Positions 1 through 7,950 of a stretch of DNA of 64,000 nucleotides are shown here, piece by piece. Below the pieces are notes generated by a model. That model saw only the letters and a list, made by a program, of their open reading frames with translations, made no database searches and was not told the origin of the DNA. Location: assembly GCA_021498095.1 (NCBI GenBank), contig JAIZWK010000001.1, forward strand, positions 988,448 through 1,052,447. The letters run 5' to 3'. Origin of the DNA: Candidatus Harpocratesius repetitus. Lineage in GTDB: Archaea; Asgardarchaeota; Lokiarchaeia; Sigyniarchaeales; Promethearchaeaceae. Position 1 is the first letter of the stretch. Every line of letters starts with the position of its first letter. The position numbers and the translations under genes are program-made.

Positions 1-807
1 TGCTGCCTGATCTCCCACCTCGACCGTATAGACAGTCTGATCGGGAAAAATTGAAGCATGCTTTTTGGTAATATGCAAAGTTTTTTGAATGCTGTGAGCA
101 ATATGATCTCGTTTAATATTAAGAGTCAGTATATGATCTCCAAATAAAGATGAATTATCCCATTGGGGAAGTATTACAGGGATCATTGTAGAAGGAATTC
201 CTCTATCGATCTCGATTCCATCAAACAAAATTGAATATGAATCAAAATTATCAATATCTTGACTGCATTCAAAATGAAGATTTGAAAGAGGATCTCCCAA
301 GATTAAATTGTTATTGGATAATTGAATGTTTGGTACAGATATGCAAGAAATTGGAGTTGTTGCTATCGATATTGATAATAGCAAAATTAATGAAGTAATT
401 CCAATTGATGATAACAATCCTTGAATATAGTACAAAAATTTTGATTTTAATTTAGGTGTTTTTAACAGAAGTTTTGAACCAAAATAAATAACAATATTAA
501 TCCCAAAAAAAGCGCATGATATAATTATCATTTCAGATTGTGCAATTCCCGTGAATATAATTAACACTAATCCTGTTAATAGTATTAGTGATAAAATGGC
601 ATAAATATGACTCCTTAGGAAGATAGAAAGCTTAAAACTATTTTTTTTTTCTTTATAACATTTTATAGTGTTAGGCGAATACTGAATTAAAGTTTTAGAC
701 TCCATACAGTATTTTTCAACAGACGTATTTAAATTCATAAATACATTCGTTTTAGAATCAAATCTATTTTTCTTTATTTTTTCAAGTCTTTTTGCTTTAT
801 TTGTCAT
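1..807 (-). CDS. Membrane protein with C-terminal Ig-like ectodomain, truncated by the window edge
   Basis: A minus-strand frame starts with ATG at 807 (MTNKAKRLEKIKK...) and stays open for 269 codons to base 1, so its C-terminus is outside the window. The first ~75 residues are basic and polar. Two hydrophobic segments follow (about residues 79-118 and 140-165). After that comes a beta-rich region with the pattern VPNIQLSNN...LGDPLSNLHFE...ILFDG...YTVEVGDQAA. This resembles the repeated Ig-like/PKD-like extracellular modules of archaeal surface proteins, but no specific family was recognised. Inferred topology: cytoplasmic N-terminus, two membrane spans, extracellular beta-sandwich. It stands alone, with a long non-coding gap upstream. 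Confidence 0.7.
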   Translation of the reverse strand, partial: MTNKAKRLEKIKKNRFDSKTNVFMNLNTSVEKYCMESKTLIQYSPNTIKCYKEKKNSFKLSIFLRSHIYAILSLILLTGLVLIIFTGIAQSEMIIISCAFFGINIVIYFGSKLLLKTPKLKSKFLYYIQGLLSSIGITSLILLLSISIATTPISCISVPNIQLSNNNLILGDPLSNLHFECSQDIDNFDSYSILFDGIEIDRGIPSTMIPVILPQWDNSSLFGDHILTLNIKRDHIAHSIQKTLHITKKHASIFPDQTVYTVEVGDQAA

Positions 808-1500
808 TTTTCATCACAATCTTGAGAATCATGCTAATAATAGGCGAAATCAGTAGTAAGGGAGAAATAGATAAGAAAAAATAAATCCATTCGCCCTAAA
901 AAAAAAAAGAATTCGCAAGTATTAACATATTTATTTTGAATAAATCAAAATATTCACTTTTACTTTATAAATGTTATCTATGTTTTCCATCGAGTATGTT
1001 AGCATATTATGTGATCTATATGCACAATGATTGCTATTGAATAGATTATTAACTCATTCAAATGAACAGTCACGAGAGTACATCCGTTTTTCGAATCAAG
1101 CTCAGAGATGAAGTTTGATTTGGTGAGAGATTCGTAACTTTACGCACATAATATTCACGCAATACATCAATCGAGCTTCCTTTTCGTTCGAATGATCTTT
1201 CTGAAAGATTTCCGTAACGAACGCCATCATATAAGATTTATTTTTTGTCTTTTTTTGTCGAATTATAACGGTGGAAGCCTATAATTAACGGCGAGAAAGA
1301 AGGACTTCCAATTTGCTTCCGGCTTAAATTTTAGCAATCAGTTCATTGATTTTGGTACACTTTATTGCGATTGATGTCCTTCCAAGCTGGAAATTAGATA
1401 TTTCAGTTTTAGTTTATGGTCATTTTACTTTCAGTGACGTGAGGTTTCATACCTTAATTGATAAGATTTATATTATTATGCTCCAATATTTTATACAATC
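808..1500. other. Non-coding or decayed stretch with a strong hairpin
   Basis: No intact gene is visible in these 693 bases. Bases about 1065-1330 are noticeably richer in G+C than the flanks. On the minus strand they carry a frame of about 85 codons broken by one TAA, possibly a decayed gene. Within it, 1185-1223 forms a two-tier hairpin: CGTTCG (1185-1190) pairs with CGAACG (1218-1223), and ATCTTTC (1195-1201) pairs with GAAAGAT (1203-1209). The segment 1260-1320 also holds GGAAG/CTTCC complementary pieces. It could be a remnant of a mobile element or an unannotated RNA; I cannot decide. Confidence 0.3.
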
Positions 1501-1857
1501 ATGACTATTGACTTTCCAAAAACAGATTATGATCCTATAACGAACGTAGAGTATAAATTTTGTGAAAGTGAGATAAAAAGATTAATATTCTGGCCAATTT
1601 CAGGACTCCCTTTTGTTAATGATCGACCTAAAATAACAGCTTTATTTATTTATAATGCTTATCTTTCAAGATCGAATCAATTTGAAGTTAGTAAATCGAT
1701 GCTGTATGACATTGTACTATTCGGATGGTATCAGGCAATTTTTAATCGGTTTTTGGAAGAAGATTGGGATATTTTTTTAAAACTCTTAGATGTTATTGAT
1801 ATTGAAAATCATATCCGAATTGCTGGAAAAGTGAAAGCCATACCAATAATAGAATAA
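1501..1857 (+). CDS. Hypothetical protein, 118 aa
   Basis: ATG start at 1501. The product is acidic and mostly soluble, with several aromatic residues (DWDIFLKLLDVIDIE near the C-terminus). No family was recognised. It is the first of three closely spaced small plus-strand genes (gaps of 6 and 21 bases), so the three probably form one transcript. The next two encode very small membrane proteins, so this may be their soluble partner; that is inference from order only. The long minus-strand frame opposite its 3' end (1809-2087) is judged a shadow. Confidence 0.5.
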   Translation: MTIDFPKTDYDPITNVEYKFCESEIKRLIFWPISGLPFVNDRPKITALFIYNAYLSRSNQFEVSKSMLYDIVLFGWYQAIFNRFLEEDWDIFLKLLDVIDIENHIRIAGKVKAIPIIE

Positions 1858-1863
1858 AAAATA

Positions 1864-2025
1864 ATGAGAAGTGAACATCTAATGGATATAATACCGAAAA
1901 TTTTTGCTTTATCTGCTTTAATAATTGCAATGCCGTTATTTTGGCCGGTGCTTTTGTTTCTATATAAATATGGAGATGAAATAATTATAGCAACATTATT
2001 GGGTCCAAATCCTGAAAAGCCATAA
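1864..2025 (+). CDS. Small membrane protein, 53 aa
   Basis: ATG at 1864, six bases after the preceding stop; TAA at 2023-2025. The product MRSEHLMDIIPKIFAL... has one or two hydrophobic segments (about residues 10-35) and a polar tail ending NPEKP. Its tight spacing within a three-gene run and its membrane-like composition support it as a real gene despite the small size. Function unknown. Confidence 0.45.
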   Translation: MRSEHLMDIIPKIFALSALIIAMPLFWPVLLFLYKYGDEIIIATLLGPNPEKP

Positions 2026-2046
2026 AAGCATAAAGAGACAATATCA

Positions 2047-2289
2047 ATGAGCAGTATATATATAGAAAATATAGGGTGTCTTTTCACAACTGTAAGTATA
2101 GTGTTAAGTGCAATGACAACTGTATTTTTTTCATCTGTTTATTTAATTTTTAAATTTGATTTTCTGTCGCTTCAAAATGAAATTCAAGGTTTTTTTGCAT
2201 TCACTATTTGTATTATTTTATTCTTTGTGATAGATGTGGTTGTTATCAATTTTTTATGGTATAACACAGGTAATCATAATTTAGTCTAA
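2047..2289 (+). CDS. Small two-span membrane protein, 80 aa
   Basis: ATG at 2047, 21 bases after the previous gene. Two hydrophobic segments are visible: about residues 10-34 and about residues 49-70, ending in VIDVVVINFLWY. The polar loop between them contains DFLSLQNEIQG. No family was recognised. It is the last gene of the three-gene run 1501-2289; the T-rich stretch from 2290 could end transcription. Confidence 0.5.
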   Translation: MSSIYIENIGCLFTTVSIVLSAMTTVFFSSVYLIFKFDFLSLQNEIQGFFAFTICIILFFVIDVVVINFLWYNTGNHNLV

Positions 2290-2529
2290 TCTTTTTTTTT
2301 ATATTTTTCCAAACTTTTTTAATCGATGTAAATTTCTCGCATAAGGACAAGAAGAATTAAGGTTTAAAAAATCTCAAAAAAATTTCATGTATATTATGTT
2401 CTCCTCTTGAAAAGTAAAATGAATAAAATCCAATTTAATCGCTTGTTTACTGGAAATCTTGATTGATTTTGCTGAAAGAATACCATTTTTTATAGAACAA
2501 TAAATTATCTACTTCTTTCTAAAAAAATT

Positions 2530-3474
2530 TTAAACATATGGATCAGGAAGTATTACATATTTAATAAAACCGTAAGAAGTATCTTCTATCTGTTGATTGA
2601 ATCGGAGATACAATTTAGTTTTGGTCTGATCGAATCCATATGCGATTCCTATATTAAATCCTTTTATTCTCATATCATTCACTAATTGTCCAATAAGTTC
2701 ATCCATTGCGGTATTATTTTCGATTTTTTTAATTTCTATTGCTAATTTATCATCTATAGTGATATCTATATGAGATCTTCCACATAATCTTGGATGTAAT
2801 TTAACATTTTGAAAATGTTTCGTTAATTCTTTGACAATTGTAGGATTTATTCCAGTATCTTCATTAGGTAATTCATTTGGAAATAGATCTTTTATTGGGA
2901 GATCATTCAAAATTTTAGCCACTTTATTTAATAATGGATCTATAAAGTTAGGTATTTCTAATCCTTTCTTTCTCCTATCCGAAATTAACATCTGAATTCC
3001 CTTTTGAGAACCAATGTCTTGAAATCTCTCTTGACTGCTTTTAGCAATTCTTTCAAAAATACTTCTTAACACAGGAGATTCTGATTTTTTTATGTCTTCA
3101 AGGATTTCATGAAGAATGTGAAGCGATTTTTGATAAGTTCGATAACATTCATTATAAGAATTTGTATTTACTAAATCATTTTGCAATTCAGGAATATCTT
3201 GCCATTTTTTAAGCAAGATCAAAATTCCTGATGGAAGATCTGACTCATATTCTTTTATATCATTTTTCAGCTGTCTGCAGTGTTTATTTATAGTTTCAAC
3301 AGTATCAGAAATTAAATATATAAGATCTTCAATAATTTTCCAAGTAGGTTCACATGAATGTTTTTTAGCATATTTTTTCTCATAATTGCCAAATAAATTA
3401 AATAATTCATTAAATAGCAATTTGACTTTTCTAAACACTTTTTTTTCTATTTCGATTCGAATTTTATGCTGCAA
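2530..3474 (-). CDS. Predicted PD-(D/E)XK-type nuclease with helical N-terminal region
   Basis: This 314-aa product has a long helical N-terminal part (residues 1-190) and a C-terminal alpha/beta part. Around residues 236-248 it reads DITIDDKLAIEIKK, an acidic residue then E-x-K on the next strand, the layout of a PD-(D/E)XK active site. Hydrophobic strands (NIGIAYGFD, KLYLRF) follow. The assignment rests on motif and predicted order only. The first start is TTG at 3474, but the frame stays open further upstream (…RKVIIYNEKAITV…) back to an A-run inside the stop region of the preceding gene, with no ATG. The true start, or a frameshift fusion to that gene, is therefore unresolved. It is probably cotranscribed with 3561-4691 as an accessory or defence pair. 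Confidence 0.6.
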   Translation of the reverse strand: MQHKIRIEIEKKVFRKVKLLFNELFNLFGNYEKKYAKKHSCEPTWKIIEDLIYLISDTVETINKHCRQLKNDIKEYESDLPSGILILLKKWQDIPELQNDLVNTNSYNECYRTYQKSLHILHEILEDIKKSESPVLRSIFERIAKSSQERFQDIGSQKGIQMLISDRRKKGLEIPNFIDPLLNKVAKILNDLPIKDLFPNELPNEDTGINPTIVKELTKHFQNVKLHPRLCGRSHIDITIDDKLAIEIKKIENNTAMDELIGQLVNDMRIKGFNIGIAYGFDQTKTKLYLRFNQQIEDTSYGFIKYVILPDPYV

Positions 3475-3560
3475 AATATTGATTTTTAATTCTTCTTTTT
3501 CTTCTTCCGAAGTACTAACCGTAATCGCTTTTTCGTTGTAAATAATTACTTTTCTGGAAT

Positions 3561-4691
3561 CTATTTTTTTTTATAATATTTAATTAAATTAACATAAACG
3601 GAATGAATCCATTGGGTTAATAATGAAAAGAAAAATGTTGATGAATTTTTTTTTTTTATTATTTTGTATACTTTTTCAAATAAATCAAGTAATTTTTCAG
3701 ATATTACAGGGCAATAAAATGAAATTTGCTCGATATTTTTTAAAACATCTTGGATTAAATTTGGTTTATAAATTATCGAATCTGGAGGTAATTCCAAACT
3801 CTCATATGTGATAAATCTTTCAAGAATTGGAGAATAAAACTCAATATAACGATCCATAGATTTTTGCGTAAGTTTTGCTTTACATGTAATATAAGTAAGG
3901 CATCTTAGAATACTCGATTTTAATCCAATATCATTAATTATATTAAATTCAGAAATTAAATCTACAATCCAATTATCACTATATTTCTCATATTCATATA
4001 ACAACCAAGATAATCCTTCAAGATAATGGGTTTTTGCAGAGATATTTTTTAATTTTTTATAATTTAGCACCAAATTATTTATTAAATTATGATTCCATTC
4101 TAATTTTTGATTATTTCTTGAAAAACGTAAATAACATTCACCTAATAATTTTATTGAATAACATTTAATACATTCATCATCTTTTTCAAAGCATAATTTT
4201 AAGATTTGATTAATGTAAGGTTTAAACAGCTTAAACCATTGGGTACTATATCTATCTAATACTGCTAAAGAAAAACAAATTAAATAATTCTCTTTTGACG
4301 CTAAATTGTCAAAAAGAGCATTACAAAATTCAGAATCTTCAAGAGAGAATAATAAAGGATTATATCGAATTATATGTAAAGCCATTAGATTATTTCTTAA
4401 GTTTTTACTATAAAGGTTTATTTTTATAAAATCATATAAAATTTTTTTTAAATTTGATTTATTATTAGCGCCAAAAATCATAAAAAGATGTCCTATAAAA
4501 ATCGGAACTGAATTTTCAGGAAAAGGATCATTGCTATATAAATCTTGAATTTCCTCCAAGATATTATTTCTAAATTCAGAATTTTTGGAAATTTCTTTTC
4601 GGATTTTATCTAATTTTTCTTGAGTTTCGAGAATAATAACATTTTTAGATTTTTCTAAATATTCATTATAGATTTTTTGAAAAATTTGCAT
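3561..4691 (-). CDS. All-helical repeat (HEAT/ARM-like) protein, 376 aa
   Basis: ATG at 4691; the protein is Leu/Ile/Lys-rich. Repeating amphipathic helix pairs can be followed through most of its length, for example LRNNLMALHIIRYNP, IKCYSIKLLGECYLRF and LKSSILRCLTYIT. This is typical of HEAT/ARM-like solenoids that bind proteins or nucleic acids. No specific family was recognised. It ends YYKKK then TAG, and the nine-A run encoding the lysines is where the next frame (2530-3474) becomes open, so the two may be translationally coupled or fused by slippage. IS copy A is inserted 64 bases upstream of its start and may have separated it from its original promoter. Confidence 0.6.
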   Translation of the reverse strand: MQIFQKIYNEYLEKSKNVIILETQEKLDKIRKEISKNSEFRNNILEEIQDLYSNDPFPENSVPIFIGHLFMIFGANNKSNLKKILYDFIKINLYSKNLRNNLMALHIIRYNPLLFSLEDSEFCNALFDNLASKENYLICFSLAVLDRYSTQWFKLFKPYINQILKLCFEKDDECIKCYSIKLLGECYLRFSRNNQKLEWNHNLINNLVLNYKKLKNISAKTHYLEGLSWLLYEYEKYSDNWIVDLISEFNIINDIGLKSSILRCLTYITCKAKLTQKSMDRYIEFYSPILERFITYESLELPPDSIIYKPNLIQDVLKNIEQISFYCPVISEKLLDLFEKVYKIIKKKNSSTFFFSLLTQWIHSVYVNLIKYYKKK

Positions 4692-4755
4692 TTTTATTCA
4701 TCCTTTTTTTTCCATATTTGTTAGTCATCTATATTTTATTTTTTTTTTTGGATAT

Positions 4756-6311
4756 CATTTACTATGTAATTGATCCCTTTTCTTCTAATTAATTGTTGTG
4801 GATATAATCACCTCGTAATCTTTCCTCATTCTTCATGAATTTGTAGATAAATATAATGGATACCTATGATTTGAGCACATTCCAAGAAATTCACATAATT
4901 CCAACTCATTTTCATGTGAATTGTTTTTCTTTATTACATAACGTTGTACTTGCCAAATATTGTACAAAAAGCACCGTGTACCCATTATATTGAGCCGACT
5001 ATTCCGATCTTGAATCTTTTGAACAAGTCCTAATCGATTCATTTCACGAAATGCAATTTCAATATACCAACGTTGACGATAGAGATCTCGGATGTAAATT
5101 TCATTACCGTGTAAGGTAGAAACTCCAGATCTGGCTCCGAACATTACGATTAAGGGAAAGATACGATTAGTAGCGGTGTGAACATCAATCAATTTCTTCC
5201 GAAAATCAGAAATAATTTCGTTGAGTTTATATGTTCGTTTTGCAATTAATAGAAGATCGAAATTAATGAATGAAAACCCCTGATTCTTCACGTATTTTTC
5301 CTTCATTGTTCCTTTACAATACCTTTTTCCCTTTCCATTCAAGTAATTTAAAATTTTTTGCTTAGTTTGAGCGCATTTTCTTCCCGGCATTATTAATGTT
5401 ACTTGTTTTGCTTGAAAATATCTTAAAATTCGTTTACGATAAAATCCTCGGTCTAGAAGCAAATACTTAACTGTGAATCCATTTGAAATCAGAATATGAT
5501 AAATTTCTTGAAATATGATAAGTTTATCTTGTCTTTTTTTGATCTTAAAATTTGCAAGCATTTGGTGAAGTTCTCCAGAAATAATAGAAAAACTAAGAGT
5601 CCGATGAACTGTTTTACCTATCTTTTTTCCAAAACAATATGGATCATCTATGTTTTTCTTACAAGGAACATCAGTATAATCCGCGATTAGTTTTAGGTCG
5701 GTACCAACAATGTTCAGAGATTTCAGAAGCAAAAGGTGGGCTAAAAGAACAGAATTCCAAAATTCTTCAACTAAATCCAACTTTGATAGTGTTTGAAGAC
5801 AACGGGAAAAAGCGGGTTGATCAGGGAAATATCTTCGTTGTTTTCCATTTGAAAAATTTGTAATTGAGTATGATTGAAATGAAATTTGGGCATGAAAACA
5901 CTTTTCTTGTAAAATTTCAGCTGTATGATGTGGTGAAAGTCTTAAAATTTGCATACAACATGCAAATAAAACGAAGATGGTGTAGGAAAATCCACTTCGT
6001 TTCTGAGGCAATTTTTGGGAAATCACAGGATCTATCACTTTCACAATATCTAAAAGTAACTGCGGATTAATTAGATCGGGAGTAATTTTTCCAATATCGG
6101 TGGCAGCCGATGGATTTCCCCTAAGATTTGTAGACATATCCAAGGGTAAGAAAGCTTAGCTTTTAAATTATTCCCTTTATCTCTTGAAATAATTATGTGT
6201 TTCTCCAATGAAATGAGATTGAAAGTGTATCAAAGAAGTTGAACAAGAAATCGGGTTTTATCATGATTTCAAGCTCAGAAAAGGCATAAAAAACCAATTA
6301 CATTGTTAATG
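4756..6311 (-). mobile_element. IS element copy A (IS4-superfamily-like), complete
   Basis: A 1556-bp element with imperfect terminal inverted repeats. Its ends read CATTtACtATGTAATTG at 4756 and, inward from 6311 on the other strand, CATTaACaATGTAATTG. It is flanked by a perfect 8-bp target duplication TTGGATAT (4748-4755 and 6312-6319). It carries one intact transposase gene on the minus strand. Two more copies lie at 16214-17629 and 35961-37515. The intact duplication, ends and reading frame make this the youngest-looking and probably the only autonomous copy in the window. Exact IS family unknown to me. Confidence 0.9.
4833..6137 (-). CDS. DDE transposase of IS copy A, 434 aa
   Basis: The ATG at 6137 (MSTNLRGNPS) is preferred over an in-frame TTG six bases upstream. 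Likely catalytic residues are D153 in LIADYTDVPC, D229 in LLLDRGFYRKR and E360 in RQRWYIEIAFREMNR. The last is a Y-R-E style signature of the IS4/DDE superfamily. A basic LIMPGRKCAQTKQ stretch lies between the second and third. The frame is intact, unlike copies B and C, so this could supply transposase in trans. The many small plus-strand frames opposite it are shadows. Confidence 0.92.
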   Translation of the reverse strand: MSTNLRGNPSAATDIGKITPDLINPQLLLDIVKVIDPVISQKLPQKRSGFSYTIFVLFACCMQILRLSPHHTAEILQEKCFHAQISFQSYSITNFSNGKQRRYFPDQPAFSRCLQTLSKLDLVEEFWNSVLLAHLLLLKSLNIVGTDLKLIADYTDVPCKKNIDDPYCFGKKIGKTVHRTLSFSIISGELHQMLANFKIKKRQDKLIIFQEIYHILISNGFTVKYLLLDRGFYRKRILRYFQAKQVTLIMPGRKCAQTKQKILNYLNGKGKRYCKGTMKEKYVKNQGFSFINFDLLLIAKRTYKLNEIISDFRKKLIDVHTATNRIFPLIVMFGARSGVSTLHGNEIYIRDLYRQRWYIEIAFREMNRLGLVQKIQDRNSRLNIMGTRCFLYNIWQVQRYVIKKNNSHENELELCEFLGMCSNHRYPLYLSTNS

Positions 6312-6480
6312 TTGGATATACCCAAATAATCAATTTTTATCTTGTATCTTTGATACAAATTATATAAATAATCTTTTTTAATACTAATTTTGCGATTTTT
6401 TAAACAATGCCTTAGCTGGAGTAGGTCCACCGTGACCTTGAAAATCGAATAAATTAGAATCAAATTTAAAAATCAGTGGT
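6312..6480 (-). pseudogene. Remnant of a small gene cut by IS copy A
   Basis: Two adjacent minus-strand frames look coding but are out of phase: one reads DFQGHGGPTPAKALFKKS, the next IKKDYLYNLYQRYKIKIDYL. The second runs into the IS end. If the IS and one target copy are removed, it continues for a few lysine-rich codons to a stop at about 4730, just before the gene at 4691. It is therefore probably a short gene that suffered a frameshift and an insertion. No family recognised. Confidence 0.25.
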
Positions 6481-6591
6481 ATTTAGGTTGAAAAAAAGAT
6501 TAAAAAATAAATATCCTCAATATAATGTAAGATTTTTAATAAATAGAAAAAAATAATTTATATTATTAATTATCTTGATTATTAGAAATAT

Positions 6592-7158
6592 TCAATTATT
6601 ATTCTCTAATATAATTCCAAATGTCTGTGCCATCTTTTTTAAAATCCTTTTTGCAGTAATATCTAGTTTTTCTGCTTCTTTTTCGCTTATTCTCTCTAAT
6701 TCTTTATTAGTAAAATTCAAAATGTCATACTTGATATATTCCTCTAAATCCATCTGATCTGCCTGATCTAAAATAAATTTTGAATGGATATTCAGTTTGG
6801 CCTCGTTTTTTATGGATTTTTCTTTTTTCTTTTCATAGTTGGTAGATTGATTTAAAGAATAGAGTAAAAATAGCGGGTTAAATGCTTGAAAGAAGGCATC
6901 TTTACCAGAAAAATGAACTTTCAGAGTTTTTTTTGGAGGTAGAGAATGAGCGGATATAGTTTCAATCCAGTCTTTCTTAACCAGACATTCAATATGATAA
7001 TAGAAAGTTTTCTTATTTCGAAAATAAGCAGGGAATAAAGAGGAAAGTCGTGTGAAGAATTTTTGATATTGGATGCCTTTAGAATAAGGTACTAAACTTC
7101 CTAATATTAAATATTGATGAATCTTTAAATAGGGAGATTTTTCTTGATTTTGATCCAT
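6592..7158 (-). CDS. Predicted winged-helix DNA-binding regulator, 188 aa
   Basis: ATG at 7158. The N-terminal half looks like a compact helical DNA-binding domain: LKIHQYLILGSLVPYSKGI, then FFTRLSSLFPAYFRNKKTFYYHIECLVKKDWI. The KKTFYYHIECLVKKDWIE segment resembles the recognition helix and wing of ArsR/PadR-type winged helices. The C-terminal half is charged and helical (MDLEEYIKYDILNFTNKELERISEKEAEKL). The family call is tentative. Four 23-bp direct repeats occupy the 92 bases directly upstream of the start codon, which strongly suggests that the protein, or a partner, binds its own promoter. Confidence 0.55.
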   Translation of the reverse strand: MDQNQEKSPYLKIHQYLILGSLVPYSKGIQYQKFFTRLSSLFPAYFRNKKTFYYHIECLVKKDWIETISAHSLPPKKTLKVHFSGKDAFFQAFNPLFLLYSLNQSTNYEKKKEKSIKNEAKLNIHSKFILDQADQMDLEEYIKYDILNFTNKELERISEKEAEKLDITAKRILKKMAQTFGIILENNN

Positions 7159-7250
7159 TTTCTTATATCACCCGAAATTATTTTCTCATATTACAAGAAT
7201 TTAATTTCTCATAATATCAGAAATTATTTTCTTATAAAACAAGAAATCGG
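7159..7250. promoter_or_regulatory. Four tandem 23-bp operator-like repeats
   Basis: Four units begin at 7159, 7182, 7205 and 7228, exactly 23 bp apart and without spacers. Each starts TTTCTYATA and has GAAAT (or GAATT) about 10 bases further on, so each is itself a partial inverted repeat (TTTCT...AGAAA). They end one base before the start codon of the minus-strand regulator at 7158. Binding here would block a short-leader or leaderless transcript. Autoregulation is the simplest reading. Iteron-like origin repeats are the alternative, but no replication gene is adjacent. Confidence 0.65.
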
Positions 7251-7465
7251 TATTATAAAAATCAATAATTATAAAAAACAATAGAAAAAAAAAGAAGTAG
7301 ATATAATATCAATATTCAAATTATTATTCTAATTTTTGAGTAATTACTAAATAGTCTAAGAAAAAAAAATCAAAAAAAGAATTTTCTCATTTTTATTCTA
7401 TATATTTTTTTTTAAACTTTGATGTATTTTTTGTTCATTAAAATACTTTTATCATTCTCTCGATT

Positions 7466-7705
7466 ATGGTATCTCAAATTAAAACAAATATAATATCACA
7501 TTTTACCAACCCTGCTGAAATTCCCAAACAAAAATTTGAATATCCTTCAGTGAAGGATATAGATGAGATCGTTGAAAAACACGACCCTCAAGGCAACTAT
7601 ATAGGATTAAAGTCGAAAAAGCGAATTGTTCAAACCAATTTTTACCGCTTTTCGACTTATGAAGAAGCAGAAGCGATTGCCAAAATTTTTAATACAGTTA
7701 ATTAA
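7466..7705 (+). CDS. Hypothetical small protein, 79 aa
   Basis: ATG at 7466, divergent from the regulator at 7158, with an A/T-rich 215-base region between the operator array and this start. The product is soluble: MVSQIKTNIISHFTNPAEIP... then VQTNFYRFSTYEEAEAIAKIF, which looks like a small alpha/beta fold. No family recognised. A second plus-strand frame overlapping its 3' end (7626-7907) looks like a shadow or decayed sequence. The 245 bases from 7706 to 7950 contain no convincing gene. Confidence 0.45.
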   Translation: MVSQIKTNIISHFTNPAEIPKQKFEYPSVKDIDEIVEKHDPQGNYIGLKSKKRIVQTNFYRFSTYEEAEAIAKIFNTVN

Positions 7706-7950
7706 GGAACCTTACCATATCCAGAAATGTAGGATCTGGCTTTTGTTTACGCGAGTTTCAGAGACTCACCTTATTCTGGTGTTTGTAATCATTAAGATTT
7801 CGATTGCTGATGAAGCATATCAGGCTGATGGTAAACAAATCCATGATTTGAAAGTAAGTATATTACTGCTGATGAATATAAATACACCTATTTCACTATA
7901 TATTTGAAATAATAAGGGATGCAATTCAATGGTTAATTTTTGAAAAAATA

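Noticed and set aside
5496..6070. Plus-strand frames inside IS copy A
   Set aside because: They are antisense to a well-supported transposase with catalytic residues.
7159..7250. Possible CRISPR array, from four regularly spaced repeats
   Set aside because: The 23-bp units are contiguous and imperfect, with no unique spacers between them and no cas genes in the window; an operator array fits better.
7626..7907. A 93-codon plus-strand frame overlapping the 79-aa gene
   Set aside because: It overlaps the 79-aa frame by 80 bases in another phase, its composition is erratic, and no domain is visible; at best it is decayed sequence.
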